Assembly (NCBI RefSeq): GCF_900183975.1
Contig: NZ_LT853882.1
Location: forward strand, 3,403,501-3,467,500
From: Xanthomonas fragariae
GTDB taxonomy: Bacteria; Pseudomonadota; Gammaproteobacteria; Xanthomonadales; Xanthomonadaceae
DNA length: 64,000 nt
Reading direction: 5' to 3'
Shown: in pieces, positions 9,394 to 18,256 of the stretch
How the letters are laid out: each line of letters begins with the position of its first letter
Position numbering within the stretch: the stretch's first letter is position 1
Translations under genes and position numbers: made by a program
Notes under the pieces: generated by a model
What the model saw: only the letters and a program-made list of their open reading frames with translations
The model's database searches: none
Told to the model about the DNA's origin: nothing

Positions 9394-11004
9394 TTGGCAT
9401 CCAGCACATCGCTTATCGACCGGATCCAGTCCGCGCCGCAGCGCGAGCTGTATTTCTTCTCGCTGTACCGGCTGTTGGTGGCCGGCCTGATCGCCGCGTT
9501 GGTGTTCAGCCCGTTGTCCGATGCCATTCCCGACCCGCGTTATCCGCGCCTGGCCGCCGGGGTCGCGATCGGCTACCTATGCATGGCTGTGCCGCTGCTG
9601 TTCTGGGGCCGCAGCGAGCGTCGGCTGACCACCACCGTATTCTGTTCGGTGCTGGCCGACATCCTCGCCGCCACCCTGGCCACGCACGCCCTGCCCGGCG
9701 CCAGCGCAGGCATCGCGATGATGCTGCTGTTCAATGTCGCCGCTGCCTCGATCCTGCTGCGGCTGCGCTACGGCATGAGCATTGCGGTGCTCGCCAGCGC
9801 CGCCATCGTGCTCGAATACCTGTGGACCCTGCTTGAGGGCGGCACCACCCGCCCACTGGCCGAGCTGGCGATGTTCGCCACCAGCTATGTGGCAGTGGCC
9901 TACTTTTGCCAGCAGATCGCCTCACGCGCGCGCAACAATCAGGTGCTGGCCGAACAACGCGGGGCGCAAGTCGCCAATCTGTACGAGATCAACGAGTTGA
10001 TCATCCGCCGCCTGCGTACCGGCGTGCTGGTGGTCGATACGCACAACACCATCACCCTGGCCAACGAAGCGGCACTGGCACTGCTCGGCGATGGCGACCA
10101 GCGCAACGCCCCGGCAGACCTGTCGCTGGCCGCTCTCACGCCGGAACTGGCGCTGCGCCTGCAACGCTGGCGCAGCGGCTGGCACCAGGAAGAAGCTCCG
10201 CTGCAACTCGGTGCCGACCGCCCGGAAGTGCAACCACGTTTCGTGCGCCTGTTGGCCGACAGCGACCTGGTGCTGGTATTTCTGGACGACGCCACCGTGG
10301 TCTCGCGCCGCGCTGAATCACTGACCCTGTCGGCGATGGGCCGCTTCTCGGCCAGCTTGGCGCACGAGATCCGCAACCCGCTGGCCGCGATCAGTTACGC
10401 CTCGCAGCTGCTGGAAGAATCGCCGGACATCTTCGATGCCGACCGCCGCCTGCTGCAGATCATCAACCAGCAATGCCAGCGCACCAACGGCATCGTCGAG
10501 AGCGTGCTCGGGCTGGCCCGCCGCGAGCGCGCGAGCCCGGAGAATCTGGATCTGGCCGCGTTCGTACGTCGCTTCGTGGTCGAATATCGGCAGACCCTGT
10601 CGATGGAGACAGACATTCTGGAAGCCAGCATCCAGGGCAGCTCGGTGCATGCTTTGATCGACCCCAAGCATCTCCATCAAATCCTGACTGCGCTGGTCCA
10701 CAACGCGCTCAAATATGGCCGGGGCATGGACGAGCCGGCGCGGGTGAAGCTACGTGTCGAATATCAGGAGCGCATGGCGGTGATCGATGTGGTCGACCGC
10801 GGCCCCGGCATTCCGGAGACGGTGGCCGCACAACTGTTCCGCCCGTTCTACACCACCTCCGAGCATGGCACCGGACTGGGCCTGTATATCGCTCAGGAGC
10901 TGTGCCGTGCCAACCAGGCGCAACTGGATTACGTCTCGGTGCCTGGGGGCGGTGCGTGTTTCCGGATCGTGTTGCAACGACCGAATGGGTTGCTTGGGAA
11001 CTGA
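9394..11004 (+). CDS. pilS: Sensor histidine kinase PilS
   Basis: 536 aa from a TTG preceded by GGGGA; an in-frame ATG at 9343 would add 17 residues. Several hydrophobic segments in the first 190 residues (from YFFSLYRLLVAGLIAALVF onward) make a multi-pass membrane sensor, followed by a PAS-like region (VLVVDTHNTITLANEAALALL). H-box SASLAHEIRNPLAAI with His324, N-box ALVHNALKYG, and ATP lid motifs DRGPGIP and GTGLGLYI are all present. Known: PilS phosphorylates PilR to control pilin transcription. The partner gene follows 459 bases later. Confidence 0.93.
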   Translation: MASSTSLIDRIQSAPQRELYFFSLYRLLVAGLIAALVFSPLSDAIPDPRYPRLAAGVAIGYLCMAVPLLFWGRSERRLTTTVFCSVLADILAATLATHALPGASAGIAMMLLFNVAAASILLRLRYGMSIAVLASAAIVLEYLWTLLEGGTTRPLAELAMFATSYVAVAYFCQQIASRARNNQVLAEQRGAQVANLYEINELIIRRLRTGVLVVDTHNTITLANEAALALLGDGDQRNAPADLSLAALTPELALRLQRWRSGWHQEEAPLQLGADRPEVQPRFVRLLADSDLVLVFLDDATVVSRRAESLTLSAMGRFSASLAHEIRNPLAAISYASQLLEESPDIFDADRRLLQIINQQCQRTNGIVESVLGLARRERASPENLDLAAFVRRFVVEYRQTLSMETDILEASIQGSSVHALIDPKHLHQILTALVHNALKYGRGMDEPARVKLRVEYQERMAVIDVVDRGPGIPETVAAQLFRPFYTTSEHGTGLGLYIAQELCRANQAQLDYVSVPGGGACFRIVLQRPNGLLGN

Positions 11005-11463
11005 GTGTTTCATCTGTGCTGCATGGCCTGGACAGGCAGACCCTACAGCTGGCGCGGTGCGCCGAAGAACGAACGGTGTTGCGCCGACCCCGCGTGCAGA
11101 TGACAGTGCAGATGACAGCGCAGCTGCACATCGCTTCAAGACGGCGATAGCGCTACCGCAAGTCGCTATCCCGTAGCAGTAGGCGCTGCCCCCAACAACA
11201 CGTGACGCCACAGGTCTTCTGCCCAGGGCGATACCCCGTAAGCATGCACCGATCTGCATCTCGTTGACCCCAGCCGAGCGCAGTGCGATGCAACGCCGCG
11301 CGCTGTTCTCCTCACGCCTCGCGGCAAAGGCGTGCCGCCGACAAGTGCGTAACCTGCTACAGCGCCGCCCTGTTGACGCGCTGGCGACCGAGTGAAGCGT
11401 TGCGCCCGAACCCGACCGACAATTAATTGTCCACTGTCGTCACGCTGGGCTATCGTGCGCAAC
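11005..11463. other. pilS-pilR spacer without a gene
   Basis: This 459-base gap is long for a two-component pair. I see no credible ORF. It holds an imperfect hairpin (GATAGCG/CGCTATC, about 11145-11171) and a perfect 14-base palindrome just upstream of pilR, listed separately. Confidence 0.5.
11418..11431. promoter_or_regulatory. Perfect palindrome upstream of pilR, possible operator
   Basis: GACAATTAATTGTC is a perfect 14-base palindrome, AT-rich in a GC-rich setting, ending 32 bases before the pilR ATG. Its position suits an operator or autoregulatory site; no family of regulator can be assigned. Confidence 0.4.
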
Positions 11464-12852
11464 ATGAGCGAACCCAAAAGTGCCCTGGTTGTCGATGACG
11501 AGCGTGATATCCGCGAGTTGCTTGTTCTCACCCTCGGCCGCATGGGCTTGCGTATCAGCACCGCCGCCAACCTGGCCGAAGCGCGCGAGCTGCTGGCCAA
11601 CAATCCCTACGACCTGTGCCTGACCGACATGCGTCTGCCCGACGGCAACGGGATCGAACTGGTCACCGAGATCGCCAAGCACTATCCGCAGACTCCGGTG
11701 GCGATGATCACCGCGTTCGGCAGCATGGATCTGGCAGTGGAAGCCTTGAAGGCCGGCGCGTTCGACTTCGTCAGCAAGCCGGTGGACATCAGCGTGCTGC
11801 GCGGCCTGGTCAAGCACGCGCTGGAATTGAACAACCGCGACCGCCCCGCCCCGCCACCGCCTGAACAGGCCAGCCGCCTGCTCGGCGACTCCAGCGCGAT
11901 GGAAAGCCTGCGCGCCACCATCGGCAAGGTCGCCCGCAGCCAGGCACCGGTCTACATCGTCGGCGAATCGGGCGTTGGCAAGGAACTGGTCGCACGCACC
12001 ATCCACGAACAAGGAGCGCGCGCGGCCGGGCCGTTCGTCCCGGTCAACTGCGGCGCCATTCCCGCCGAACTGATGGAGAGCGAATTCTTCGGCCACAAGA
12101 AGGGCAGCTTCACCGGGGCGCATGCCGACACGCCGGGCCTGTTCCAGGCCGCGCATGGCGGCACGCTGTTTCTGGACGAAGTGGCCGAGCTGCCGCTGCA
12201 GATGCAGGTCAAACTGCTGCGCGCGATCCAGGAAAAATCGGTGCGCCCGGTCGGCGCATCCAGCGAAATGCTGGTGGACGTGCGCATCCTCTCGGCCACG
12301 CACAAGGATCTCGGCGAGCTGGTCTCCAACGGCCGTTTTCGTCACGACCTGTACTACCGCATCAACGTCATCGAACTGCGGGTCCCACCGCTGCGCGAAC
12401 GCGGTGGCGACCTCCCGCAACTGGCCGCCGCCATCATCGCGCGCCTGGCGCATAGCCATGGCCGCCCGATTCCGCTACTGACCCAATCCGCACTCGATGC
12501 GCTCGACCACTACAGCTTCCCCGGCAACGTCCGCGAGCTGGAAAACATCCTCGAACGCGCCCTGGCACTGGCCGAAGCCGACCAGATCAGCACCAGCGAC
12601 CTGCGCCTGCCCGCCCACGGCGGCCACCGTCTCGCCGCCCCCTCCGGCAGCGCCGCTGTCGAACCGCCCGAAGCCGTCGTCGACATCGACCCCGCCTCTT
12701 CCGCGCTACCGTCCTACATCGAGCAACTGGAACGCGCCGCGATCAAGAAAGCCCTAGAAGAAAATCGCTGGAACAAGACCAAGACCGCCGCGCAGCTGGG
12801 CATTACGTTCCGCGCGCTGCGCTACAAGCTCAAGAAGCTGGGGATGGAGTGA
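11464..12852 (+). CDS. pilR: Sigma-54-dependent response regulator PilR
   Basis: 462 aa from ATG (MSEPKSALVVDDERDIREL). Receiver domain with LVVDDE and the phospho-acceptor Asp55 in CLTDMRLPDGNG; AAA+ domain with Walker A GESGVGKE, the sigma-54 contact loop GSFTGA and Walker B TLFLDEVAELP; C-terminal Fis-type helix-turn-helix (NKTKTAAQLGITFRALRYKL). The loop carries GSFTGA rather than the usual GAFTGA, a seen and tolerated variant in some activators. Known: activates pilA at sigma-54 promoters; a near-consensus site is present upstream of pilA here. Confidence 0.94.
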   Translation: MSEPKSALVVDDERDIRELLVLTLGRMGLRISTAANLAEARELLANNPYDLCLTDMRLPDGNGIELVTEIAKHYPQTPVAMITAFGSMDLAVEALKAGAFDFVSKPVDISVLRGLVKHALELNNRDRPAPPPPEQASRLLGDSSAMESLRATIGKVARSQAPVYIVGESGVGKELVARTIHEQGARAAGPFVPVNCGAIPAELMESEFFGHKKGSFTGAHADTPGLFQAAHGGTLFLDEVAELPLQMQVKLLRAIQEKSVRPVGASSEMLVDVRILSATHKDLGELVSNGRFRHDLYYRINVIELRVPPLRERGGDLPQLAAAIIARLAHSHGRPIPLLTQSALDALDHYSFPGNVRELENILERALALAEADQISTSDLRLPAHGGHRLAAPSGSAAVEPPEAVVDIDPASSALPSYIEQLERAAIKKALEENRWNKTKTAAQLGITFRALRYKLKKLGME

Positions 12853-12890
12853 GGGTGGAGTACAACAAATCTCGCCCTAGCCCGTCCGGG

Positions 12891-12896
12891 TATAAT
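12891..12896 (+). promoter_or_regulatory. Probable -10 box of the ficA-fic module
   Basis: A perfect TATAAT sits 30 bases before the ficA ATG. No good -35 hexamer is seen at 16-18 bases upstream. Confidence 0.45.
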
Positions 12897-12925
12897 TGGG
12901 ATAGCCACGTGTCAGAGCAGTCGTC

Positions 12926-13108
12926 ATGAAAAAGTCCAGGCTTGAGACCGTTGTCGAGCACTATCGCGCCACCCGCAGGGACAACTTTGCCGCCAGTCAA
13001 CGATTGGAAGGCATTAAAACCACCGCAACGGCCGCAAGCAGTCAGGCTCTGTTGCCCAGCAAAGAAACACTGCGTAAGAAGTACATGGCCTCCTCGCGCC
13101 AAGGATGA
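12926..13108 (+). CDS. ficA: Class I Fic antitoxin, YhfG/FicA-like
   Basis: 60 aa. The segment NFAASQRLEGI (residues 20-30) resembles the YhfG/FicA family and contains the inhibitory pattern S-x-x-x-E-G (Ser24, Glu28, Gly29). In class I Fic pairs this Glu reaches into the partner's active site and blocks ATP gamma-phosphate positioning (known for VbhA and FicA). The stop overlaps the fic start as ATGA, so translation is probably coupled. The antitoxin is intact although its toxin is frameshifted. Codon use is less GC-rich than in pilR, suggesting acquisition. Confidence 0.72.
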   Translation: MKKSRLETVVEHYRATRRDNFAASQRLEGIKTTATAASSQALLPSKETLRKKYMASSRQG

Positions 13109-13702
13109 AAGGCAAGTGCGCGGTCCCTGCCGACCCCACGTGTTATCCCGGCACCGCCGTCCTAAAAAAACAAGCTCAACATTGTTGACCCTGATACTTT
13201 GGAAGTGGCGGAAGCGGACTTCGCCGCAACTGCAGTGGAATCCATAGAGATTGGCGCACCGCCTTTCGATCTCGATTACCTGCGTAACCTGCATCGCCAA
13301 CTGTTCGACGAAGTCTACGATTGGGCTGGGTGCCTCAGAACCGTGGATATCGCCAAAGGCGCCACGCGATTCTGCATCGCTAGCCGCATAGAGCCCGAAG
13401 CAAATCAATTATTCAACAAGTTGAACTCCACCGATCTAGCCGCTCTGCCGCGCTCGGCACAGATGCGCCTGATCGCGGAGCTCTACGGCGAGCTCAATAT
13501 GATTCACCCGTTCCGCGAAGGTAACGGCCGCACACAGCGGCTTTTCTTCGAACACTGGTTACTGCTCAACGGGCTGGCAGTCTCCTGGAAGCGCGTCTAC
13601 GTCGAACCATGGATCGCAGCCTGCATCGCAGCTGTTTCATGTGACTACAGCCCGCTAACCCACCTGTTCGATACGTGCGTCAGTGAGATCGAAGAGCTCT
13701 AA
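13105..13702 (+). pseudogene. fic: Fic-domain AMP-transferase toxin, frameshifted at an A7 run
   Basis: Translation from ATG 13105 gives MKGKCAVPADPTCYPGTAVL and then leaves frame at the run of seven A at 13164-13170, stopping soon after. With one A fewer, the frame continues KNKLNIVDPDTLEVAEADF through to the stop at 13702, giving 198 aa, the length of E. coli Fic. The catalytic motif HPFREGNGRTQR is intact, as are the flap/substrate region DWAGCLRTVDIAKGATRF. Known: Fic proteins transfer AMP to hydroxyl side chains of target proteins, gyrase and topo IV in FicT toxins. The break could be real decay, a slippage-dependent switch, or a sequencing error. Confidence 0.75.
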
Positions 13703-13750
13703 TGAGACCGAAGAGCTCTTGGTCGATCACACTGACAACTGAGGCGACTT

Positions 13751-15257
13751 AGTCGTCCCTGAAAAATCCCCTTCAAGCGCCAAGTGCCGTCGGTGACAGC
13801 GGCGCGGTACTCAAGGATGACCATCCCATCGCCCGCATCCAGGTACGCAAAAACGCGATCCAGCGCAGCAGCCAGCGCAGGTTGTAGCCGGCCGCGCAGC
13901 CGAGCACGTGCAGCGCATCGCCTTGGGCACCTTTCAGCCTGCAGCGACGCAACCGGCAGTCGTCTTTCAGATGTCCGATCACCGGCTCCACCGCCTGCCG
14001 TCGCTTGATCCAGCGCCATTGCCGTCGCGTCAGCGTCTTGGCCTTGCCGCGATGCAGGACCTGCACGCCATCGACCTCGCGCCCGCGATCGCCCAGGTCC
14101 ACGATCGCCACCGTCGGTTCTACGCTCACATCCTGCAGCAACCCGCGTGTCTGCTCCAGCTGCTCGGCCAAGGTATCGCCGTCGTACGGGTTGCCCGGGA
14201 AGCTGCGTGCACCCACGACCAATCCCTTGCAGGCAGTGACTGCAATGCCGACCTTGACGCCGAATTCGTACGCTTGACGCGCCTTGCCCTTGCCGATGCA
14301 TTCCACTTCCGGGGCATGCAATGCGTACAGTTTTTGTTTGTCCTTCGGACGCTGCGTGTACAGCCGTTGCGTACGTTCCAGCCAGACAGCGATGCGCTCG
14401 CGCACGCCGGGTTCCACCTGGTCCAGCTTGCGCTCGATATCGCGCAACACCCGCCCCAATACCGTGCGTTGACGTCGCAGGATGCGCCGCATCCGCTTGA
14501 ACTGGCGCGCATGCGCATACCGATCTGCCTTGCGGCTCAGGGCCGGGCCTTGCCGCGCGTAGCTCTGCCGCAATCCGATGCCGTACCGCTTGGCCAGTAA
14601 CACCAGCTTCTTGCGTGCCACCTCCAGCAAACGGCTGTCGGTCGGATAGGCGATCGCCTTTTCCTGCACCGTGGTGTCCACGATCACCCGCGACAACTCG
14701 CGTGCGTCCACCGCCTGCATCGCATGCGCGGCGTTGATGGTGTGCGCTAACAGCTCTTCCATCCCGGCCTCACCCAGGCGCTACCGCCAGCGCGTCAGCG
14801 AGCTGGCATCGCTCGGCAAGCGCGTCTGGAACACGACCTCACCGGTGAAGAACTGCCAGTACGGATTCTCCAGCCAGCGCTCGCACACCGCTTCATCGGA
14901 CAGGTCGTAGGCGTGTTTGAGGTAGAGCAAACCGGCAATCAGCCGCACCGGCAATGCCGGCCGACCGCCACCGGCCTGGGTGGCCGGCAAGCGCGATGAA
15001 AGTGCTTGCTCCAACGCCGTCCACGGCATCTGTTGGCTCAGCCGCGCCAGCGGATGACGCAGATCGATCTGGTTCTCCAGCCGCGAACGAAACAACTCAT
15101 CGGCAGGCATCTCTTCGGCAGCAGGACGGCGTGTACGCATGGGCGGAAATTGCAAGAAACCAGCCTTCAGCGTAGCGAACACCGGTAGTTTTGGCACGCC
15201 GGTGCAGACATCAAGGCCTTGCGGTCGTTGGGTGGTTGGGGTTTTTCAGGGGCGACT
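13751..15257 (-). mobile_element. 1507-bp IS5-family insertion sequence, copy 1
   Basis: Terminal inverted repeats begin AGTCGTCCCTGAAAAA on the left and, read inward from the right, AGTCGCCCCTGAAAAA. The same ends occur at 23334-24861 (copy 2) and start at 63554 (copy 3). No convincing target duplication flanks this copy. It separates the fic module from the pilB end. Confidence 0.85.
13773..15197 (-). pseudogene. Transposase of IS copy 1, inactivated by an amber codon
   Basis: The reading frame equals the 481-aa transposase of copy 2 except for an in-frame TAG at 14781-14783, where copy 2 has CAG (SSLTRWR-stop versus SSLTRWRQRLGEAGMEELL). The 138-aa N-terminal part and 329-aa C-terminal part are otherwise continuous and 474 sense positions long. 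Family signature: DELFRSRLENQIDLRHPLARL at the N-terminus and a DDE domain with VIDTTVQEKAIAYPTD-like sequence. An active copy could still mobilise this element in trans. Confidence 0.85.
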
Positions 15258-15283
15258 CAATATCGATCGCACGCCTGCAGAAA

Positions 15284-15421
15284 TTAAGAGTGGCTCACAA
15301 AACGTAGCGAGCAGTCGCCAGGTGGACGCAGCAACCGCAGCGTACGAGGGGTACATGCCGATTCCGAGCGCGGCCCGCGCCCGCCTGGCGGCTGCGCAGC
15401 CGTTTTGTTAGCCACTCTTAA
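15284..15421. mobile_element. 130-bp MITE-like palindromic element inserted at the pilB stop codon
   Basis: 17-base inverted ends, GAGTGGCTCACAAAACG at 15288 and the complement of GAGTGGCTAACAAAACG ending at 15417, enclose a non-coding core with further inner pairing (CGCCAGG/CCTGGCG). TTAA flanks both sides (15284-15287 and 15418-15421). The right TTAA supplies the TAA stop of pilB. The same end sequence occurs next to an IS5-type transposase remnant at 27932, which points to a non-autonomous derivative. Confidence 0.75.
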
Positions 15422-17154
15422 TCCTTCGTCACACGATTGATCTCAGCCAAGCTCGTCACCCCATGCGCCGCCTTGATCAGCGCCGACTGCCGCAGATCTT
15501 TGATACCGATACTCTGCGCCGCCTCGGCGATCTGCATCGCGTTACCGCCTTCCAGCACGATCGCGCCGATCTCGTCGGTCATCGGCATCACCTGGTAGAT
15601 ACCGGTACGGCCCTTATAGCCTTCGGTGCACTCGTCGCAGCCGACCGCTTCGTATAGCTCGATACCGGCAGCGAGCTGCTCTGCAGTGAACCCTTCCGCC
15701 AGCAACGCATGCTCGGGCAAGGTCGATTTGCGCTTGCAGTTGCTGCACAACCGCCGCGCCAGGCGCTGCGCAATCACCAAAGTCACCGATGAGGTGATGT
15801 TGTAGGGCGCAATGCCCATGTTCATCAAACGCGCGATGGTCTGCGGCGCATCATTGGTGTGCAGCGTCGACAACACCATGTGACCGGTCTGCGCCGCCTT
15901 GATCGCAATCTCGGCCGTCTCCAGGTCGCGGATTTCGCCGACCATGATGATGTCCGGATCCTGGCGCAGGAACGAGCGTAGCGCAGCGGCGAAGGTCATG
16001 CCGCGCTTGTTGTTCTGCTGCACCTGGTTGACGCCAGGCAGACGGATCTCCACCGGATCCTCGGCCGTGGAGATATTGCGCGTCTCGTCGTTGAGGATGC
16101 CCAGCGCCGTATACAACGACACCGTCTTGCCCGAACCGGTCGGCCCGGTCACCAGCACCATCCCGTACGGTTTGTGGATCGCCTCCAGGAACAGCTTCTG
16201 CTGGTCCGCCTCATAGCCCAGCTTCTCGATGCCCAGCTTGGCCGCGCTGCCGTCAAGGATACGCAGCACCACCTTCTCGCCGAACAACGTCGGCAAGGTG
16301 CTCACACGGAAGTCGATCTGCTTGGTCTTGGACAGGTTGAGCTTGATACGCCCGTCCTGCGGCACCCGCTTCTCGGCGATATCCAGCTGCGACATCACCT
16401 TCAGGCGTGCCGCGATGCGCTGGCTCAGTTTCACCGGCGCCTTGGCCACGTTCTTCAGCAGCCCATCGATGCGCAAGCGCACCCGATAGTCGTCCTCATA
16501 GGGCTCGAAATGGATGTCGGAGGCTCCCCGCCGGATCGCATCCACCAGCACCTTGTTGACGAACTTCACCACCGGCGTGTCGTCGCCCTTGGCATCGACC
16601 CCGGCATCCCCGCCGGCGCCCATGTCCTCGTCACCGGCCGACACGTCCAGGTCGCCCATCCCCTCATCGTCGTCACCGAGCGACGAGCCAAGCGCCGCAT
16701 TGCTGGCTTGCCACTGCTCCAGGGTGCGACGGATCTGGTCCTCGTCGACCAGGATCGGCTCGACCACCAGGTTGGTATGGAACTTGATGTCGTCCAGCGC
16801 CCGGGTCTGGGTCGGGTTGCTCACCCCCACAAACAATCGGTTGCCGCGCTTGAACAGAGGCAGCACCTGGTACTTCTGGAGCAACTCCTCGCTGACCAGC
16901 TTGATGGCGTTCTGGCTGGCGTCGAACACCGACACATCCATCAACGGCATACCGAACTCGACTGCGTTGGCGGCAGCGAGCTGGGATGCGGAGACTAATT
17001 TTTTCTCGGAGAACCATTGCGGCAGGGGAATCTTGGCTGCCGCAGCCTGGTCCATCGCCGCACGCGCAACAGCTTCCTCAAGTGCGCCATCCTGCACCAA
17101 GCGACGCGCGATGCCGGTGATTCCAACCAGATTTGCAGTCGCAATCGCGTTCAT
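15418..17154 (-). CDS. pilB: Type IV pilus extension ATPase PilB
   Basis: 578 aa from the second of two adjacent ATG codons (17157 is the other). N-terminal GspE-II domain (ITGIARRLVQDGALEE), then the ATPase core with Walker A VTGPTGSGKTVSLY, an Asp box, Walker B DPDIIMVGEIRD and His box TGHMVLSTLHTNDA. A tetra-cysteine zinc motif is visible (LCSNCKRK and CDECTEGYKGRTG). Known: PilB powers pilus polymerisation at the inner membrane with PilC. Its stop codon lies in the target duplication of a MITE-like element. Confidence 0.96.
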   Translation of the reverse strand: MNAIATANLVGITGIARRLVQDGALEEAVARAAMDQAAAAKIPLPQWFSEKKLVSASQLAAANAVEFGMPLMDVSVFDASQNAIKLVSEELLQKYQVLPLFKRGNRLFVGVSNPTQTRALDDIKFHTNLVVEPILVDEDQIRRTLEQWQASNAALGSSLGDDDEGMGDLDVSAGDEDMGAGGDAGVDAKGDDTPVVKFVNKVLVDAIRRGASDIHFEPYEDDYRVRLRIDGLLKNVAKAPVKLSQRIAARLKVMSQLDIAEKRVPQDGRIKLNLSKTKQIDFRVSTLPTLFGEKVVLRILDGSAAKLGIEKLGYEADQQKLFLEAIHKPYGMVLVTGPTGSGKTVSLYTALGILNDETRNISTAEDPVEIRLPGVNQVQQNNKRGMTFAAALRSFLRQDPDIIMVGEIRDLETAEIAIKAAQTGHMVLSTLHTNDAPQTIARLMNMGIAPYNITSSVTLVIAQRLARRLCSNCKRKSTLPEHALLAEGFTAEQLAAGIELYEAVGCDECTEGYKGRTGIYQVMPMTDEIGAIVLEGGNAMQIAEAAQSIGIKDLRQSALIKAAHGVTSLAEINRVTKD

Positions 17155-17223
17155 CATCCAATTCCGGATATGGCTTGTAGCCTACATTACAACTTACAGA
17201 TGCGCTTTGAGCTATGCGGACAC

Positions 17224-17655
17224 TTAGCGGCAAGTCGCTGACGAAAAGCGTTCTTTGTCCAGCGCGGGTAAATCGGTACTGCAAGACCAAATGCCATCCG
17301 TACTTCTAGCCCATGTGATTTTGAAGCCGTTAATACGGGGGTTCCCGCGTATAGTGCAGTCGATAGCGTGAGCCTGGGAGCCGTCGGAGCCCGGCGCAAG
17401 CACACTGATAGCGCTGCAACGACTTGTCGACGTCACTGTTAATCCAATGATCGAGGCAGATGTTAGTGAGCCTCCCTCACCATCATTGATAAGAATTTCG
17501 TAACGCGTCTTACCCGGATTAACTTCCGCAAGCCCTGCAGCCAGCTGAGATCGCGCGACATAGATTTGATATCGCGGAGTTGCAATTGCAGCAAGTACTG
17601 CAATGATAGCTACTGAAACCATCAACTCCACCAATGTAAAACCTTGCGCACGCAT
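17224..17655 (-). CDS. Type IV pilin, second copy
   Basis: 143 aa from ATG with GGGGA upstream. Prepilin leader MRAQG followed by FTLVELMVSVAIIAVLAAIA: cleavage after Gly5, N-methylated Phe and Glu5 of the mature protein are all in place. The body parallels pilA next door (PGKTRYEILINDGEG against [15 protein letters not shown]) and keeps paired cysteines (TSTSRC, HAIDC, WSC, ATC), but surface regions differ strongly. It sits downstream of pilA after a hairpin terminator, so it may be expressed by read-through or its own promoter. Likely a minor or alternative pilin. Confidence 0.9.
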   Translation of the reverse strand: MRAQGFTLVELMVSVAIIAVLAAIATPRYQIYVARSQLAAGLAEVNPGKTRYEILINDGEGGSLTSASIIGLTVTSTSRCSAISVLAPGSDGSQAHAIDCTIRGNPRINGFKITWARSTDGIWSCSTDLPALDKERFSSATCR

Positions 17656-17696
17656 CTCATTCCCCAGCAAACGGTCCTGAGCAAATAAACTCCTAA

Positions 17697-17726
17697 CAAC
17701 AAAGCCCCGCAATGCGGGGCTTTGTT
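17697..17726 (-). terminator. Hairpin between pilA and the second pilin
   Basis: A 14-base perfect stem (CAACAAAGCCCCGC/GCGGGGCTTTGTTG) with loop AAT. Read leftward it follows the pilA stop by ten bases. The U-rich part lies inside the stem, so it may attenuate rather than fully stop transcription. Confidence 0.7.
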
Positions 17727-17736
17727 GAAAACAAAA

Positions 17737-18153
17737 TTAACCCTGGCAGGTTGCCGGTGCATACTTGGGCTTGTCAGTGGCGCTCAAAGTGGTCGAGCAA
17801 GTCCACGTACCATCTGCAGCACGCGTCCAAGAGATGCTCTGACCAGCAACCTTAGGACTTGTGTTCAGCAGAGCGCAGGTGATTGCACCAGTCTCGCTCG
17901 GGCTCGGAGTGCTAATCGTGCAGCGGGTGGACGTCTTCAGACCGATAAGATCAGGAGTAATCGTGGAAGCCTTACCTTCGTTGACCATGACTTCATACTG
18001 AGTTTTACCAGGAGTGATTTCCGCCAGACCTGCAGCGACCTGCGACTTGGCAACATAATTCTGATAAGCAGGGAGAGCAATTGCTGCCAGGATGGCAATG
18101 ATGGCAACCACGATCATCAGTTCAATCAACGTAAAGCCTTGTTGCTTCTTCAT
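17737..18153 (-). CDS. pilA: Major type IV pilin PilA
   Basis: 138 aa. Short leader MKKQQG then [20 protein letters not shown]: a textbook class IVa prepilin with Glu5. C-terminal disulphide region with cysteines in [20 protein letters not shown] and ATCQG. Known: cleaved and methylated by PilD, then assembled into the pilus used for twitching and attachment. A near-consensus sigma-54 promoter lies 88 bases upstream, fitting control by PilR. Confidence 0.95.
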   Translation of the reverse strand: MKKQQGFTLIELMIVVAIIAILAAIALPAYQNYVAKSQVAAGLAEITPGKTQYEVMVNEGKASTITPDLIGLKTSTRCTISTPSPSETGAITCALLNTSPKVAGQSISWTRAADGTWTCSTTLSATDKPKYAPATCQG

Positions 18154-18240
18154 AGGTGTCCCCTAAAATTGTTGAGTTTCGCTCACAAGACCAGCCCCTG
18201 TGAGCGCCGCGTAGCGTTTGCCACGTGCAAGGTGCTTAGT

Positions 18241-18256
18241 AGCAGAATGCGTGCCA
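18241..18256 (-). promoter_or_regulatory. Sigma-54 promoter of pilA
   Basis: Read leftward, TGGCACGCATTCTGCT matches TGGCACG-N4-TTGC at all but one position. The invariant GG and GC are correctly spaced. Transcription would start near 18231, leaving a leader of about 78 bases. A weaker candidate, TGGCAAACGCTACGC, lies at 18209-18223. Confidence 0.82.

Noticed and set aside
13686..13720. Near-direct repeat GAGATCGAAGAGCTCT / GAGACCGAAGAGCTCT at the fic 3' end
   Set aside because: Short and single; explained by local duplication, no further structure.
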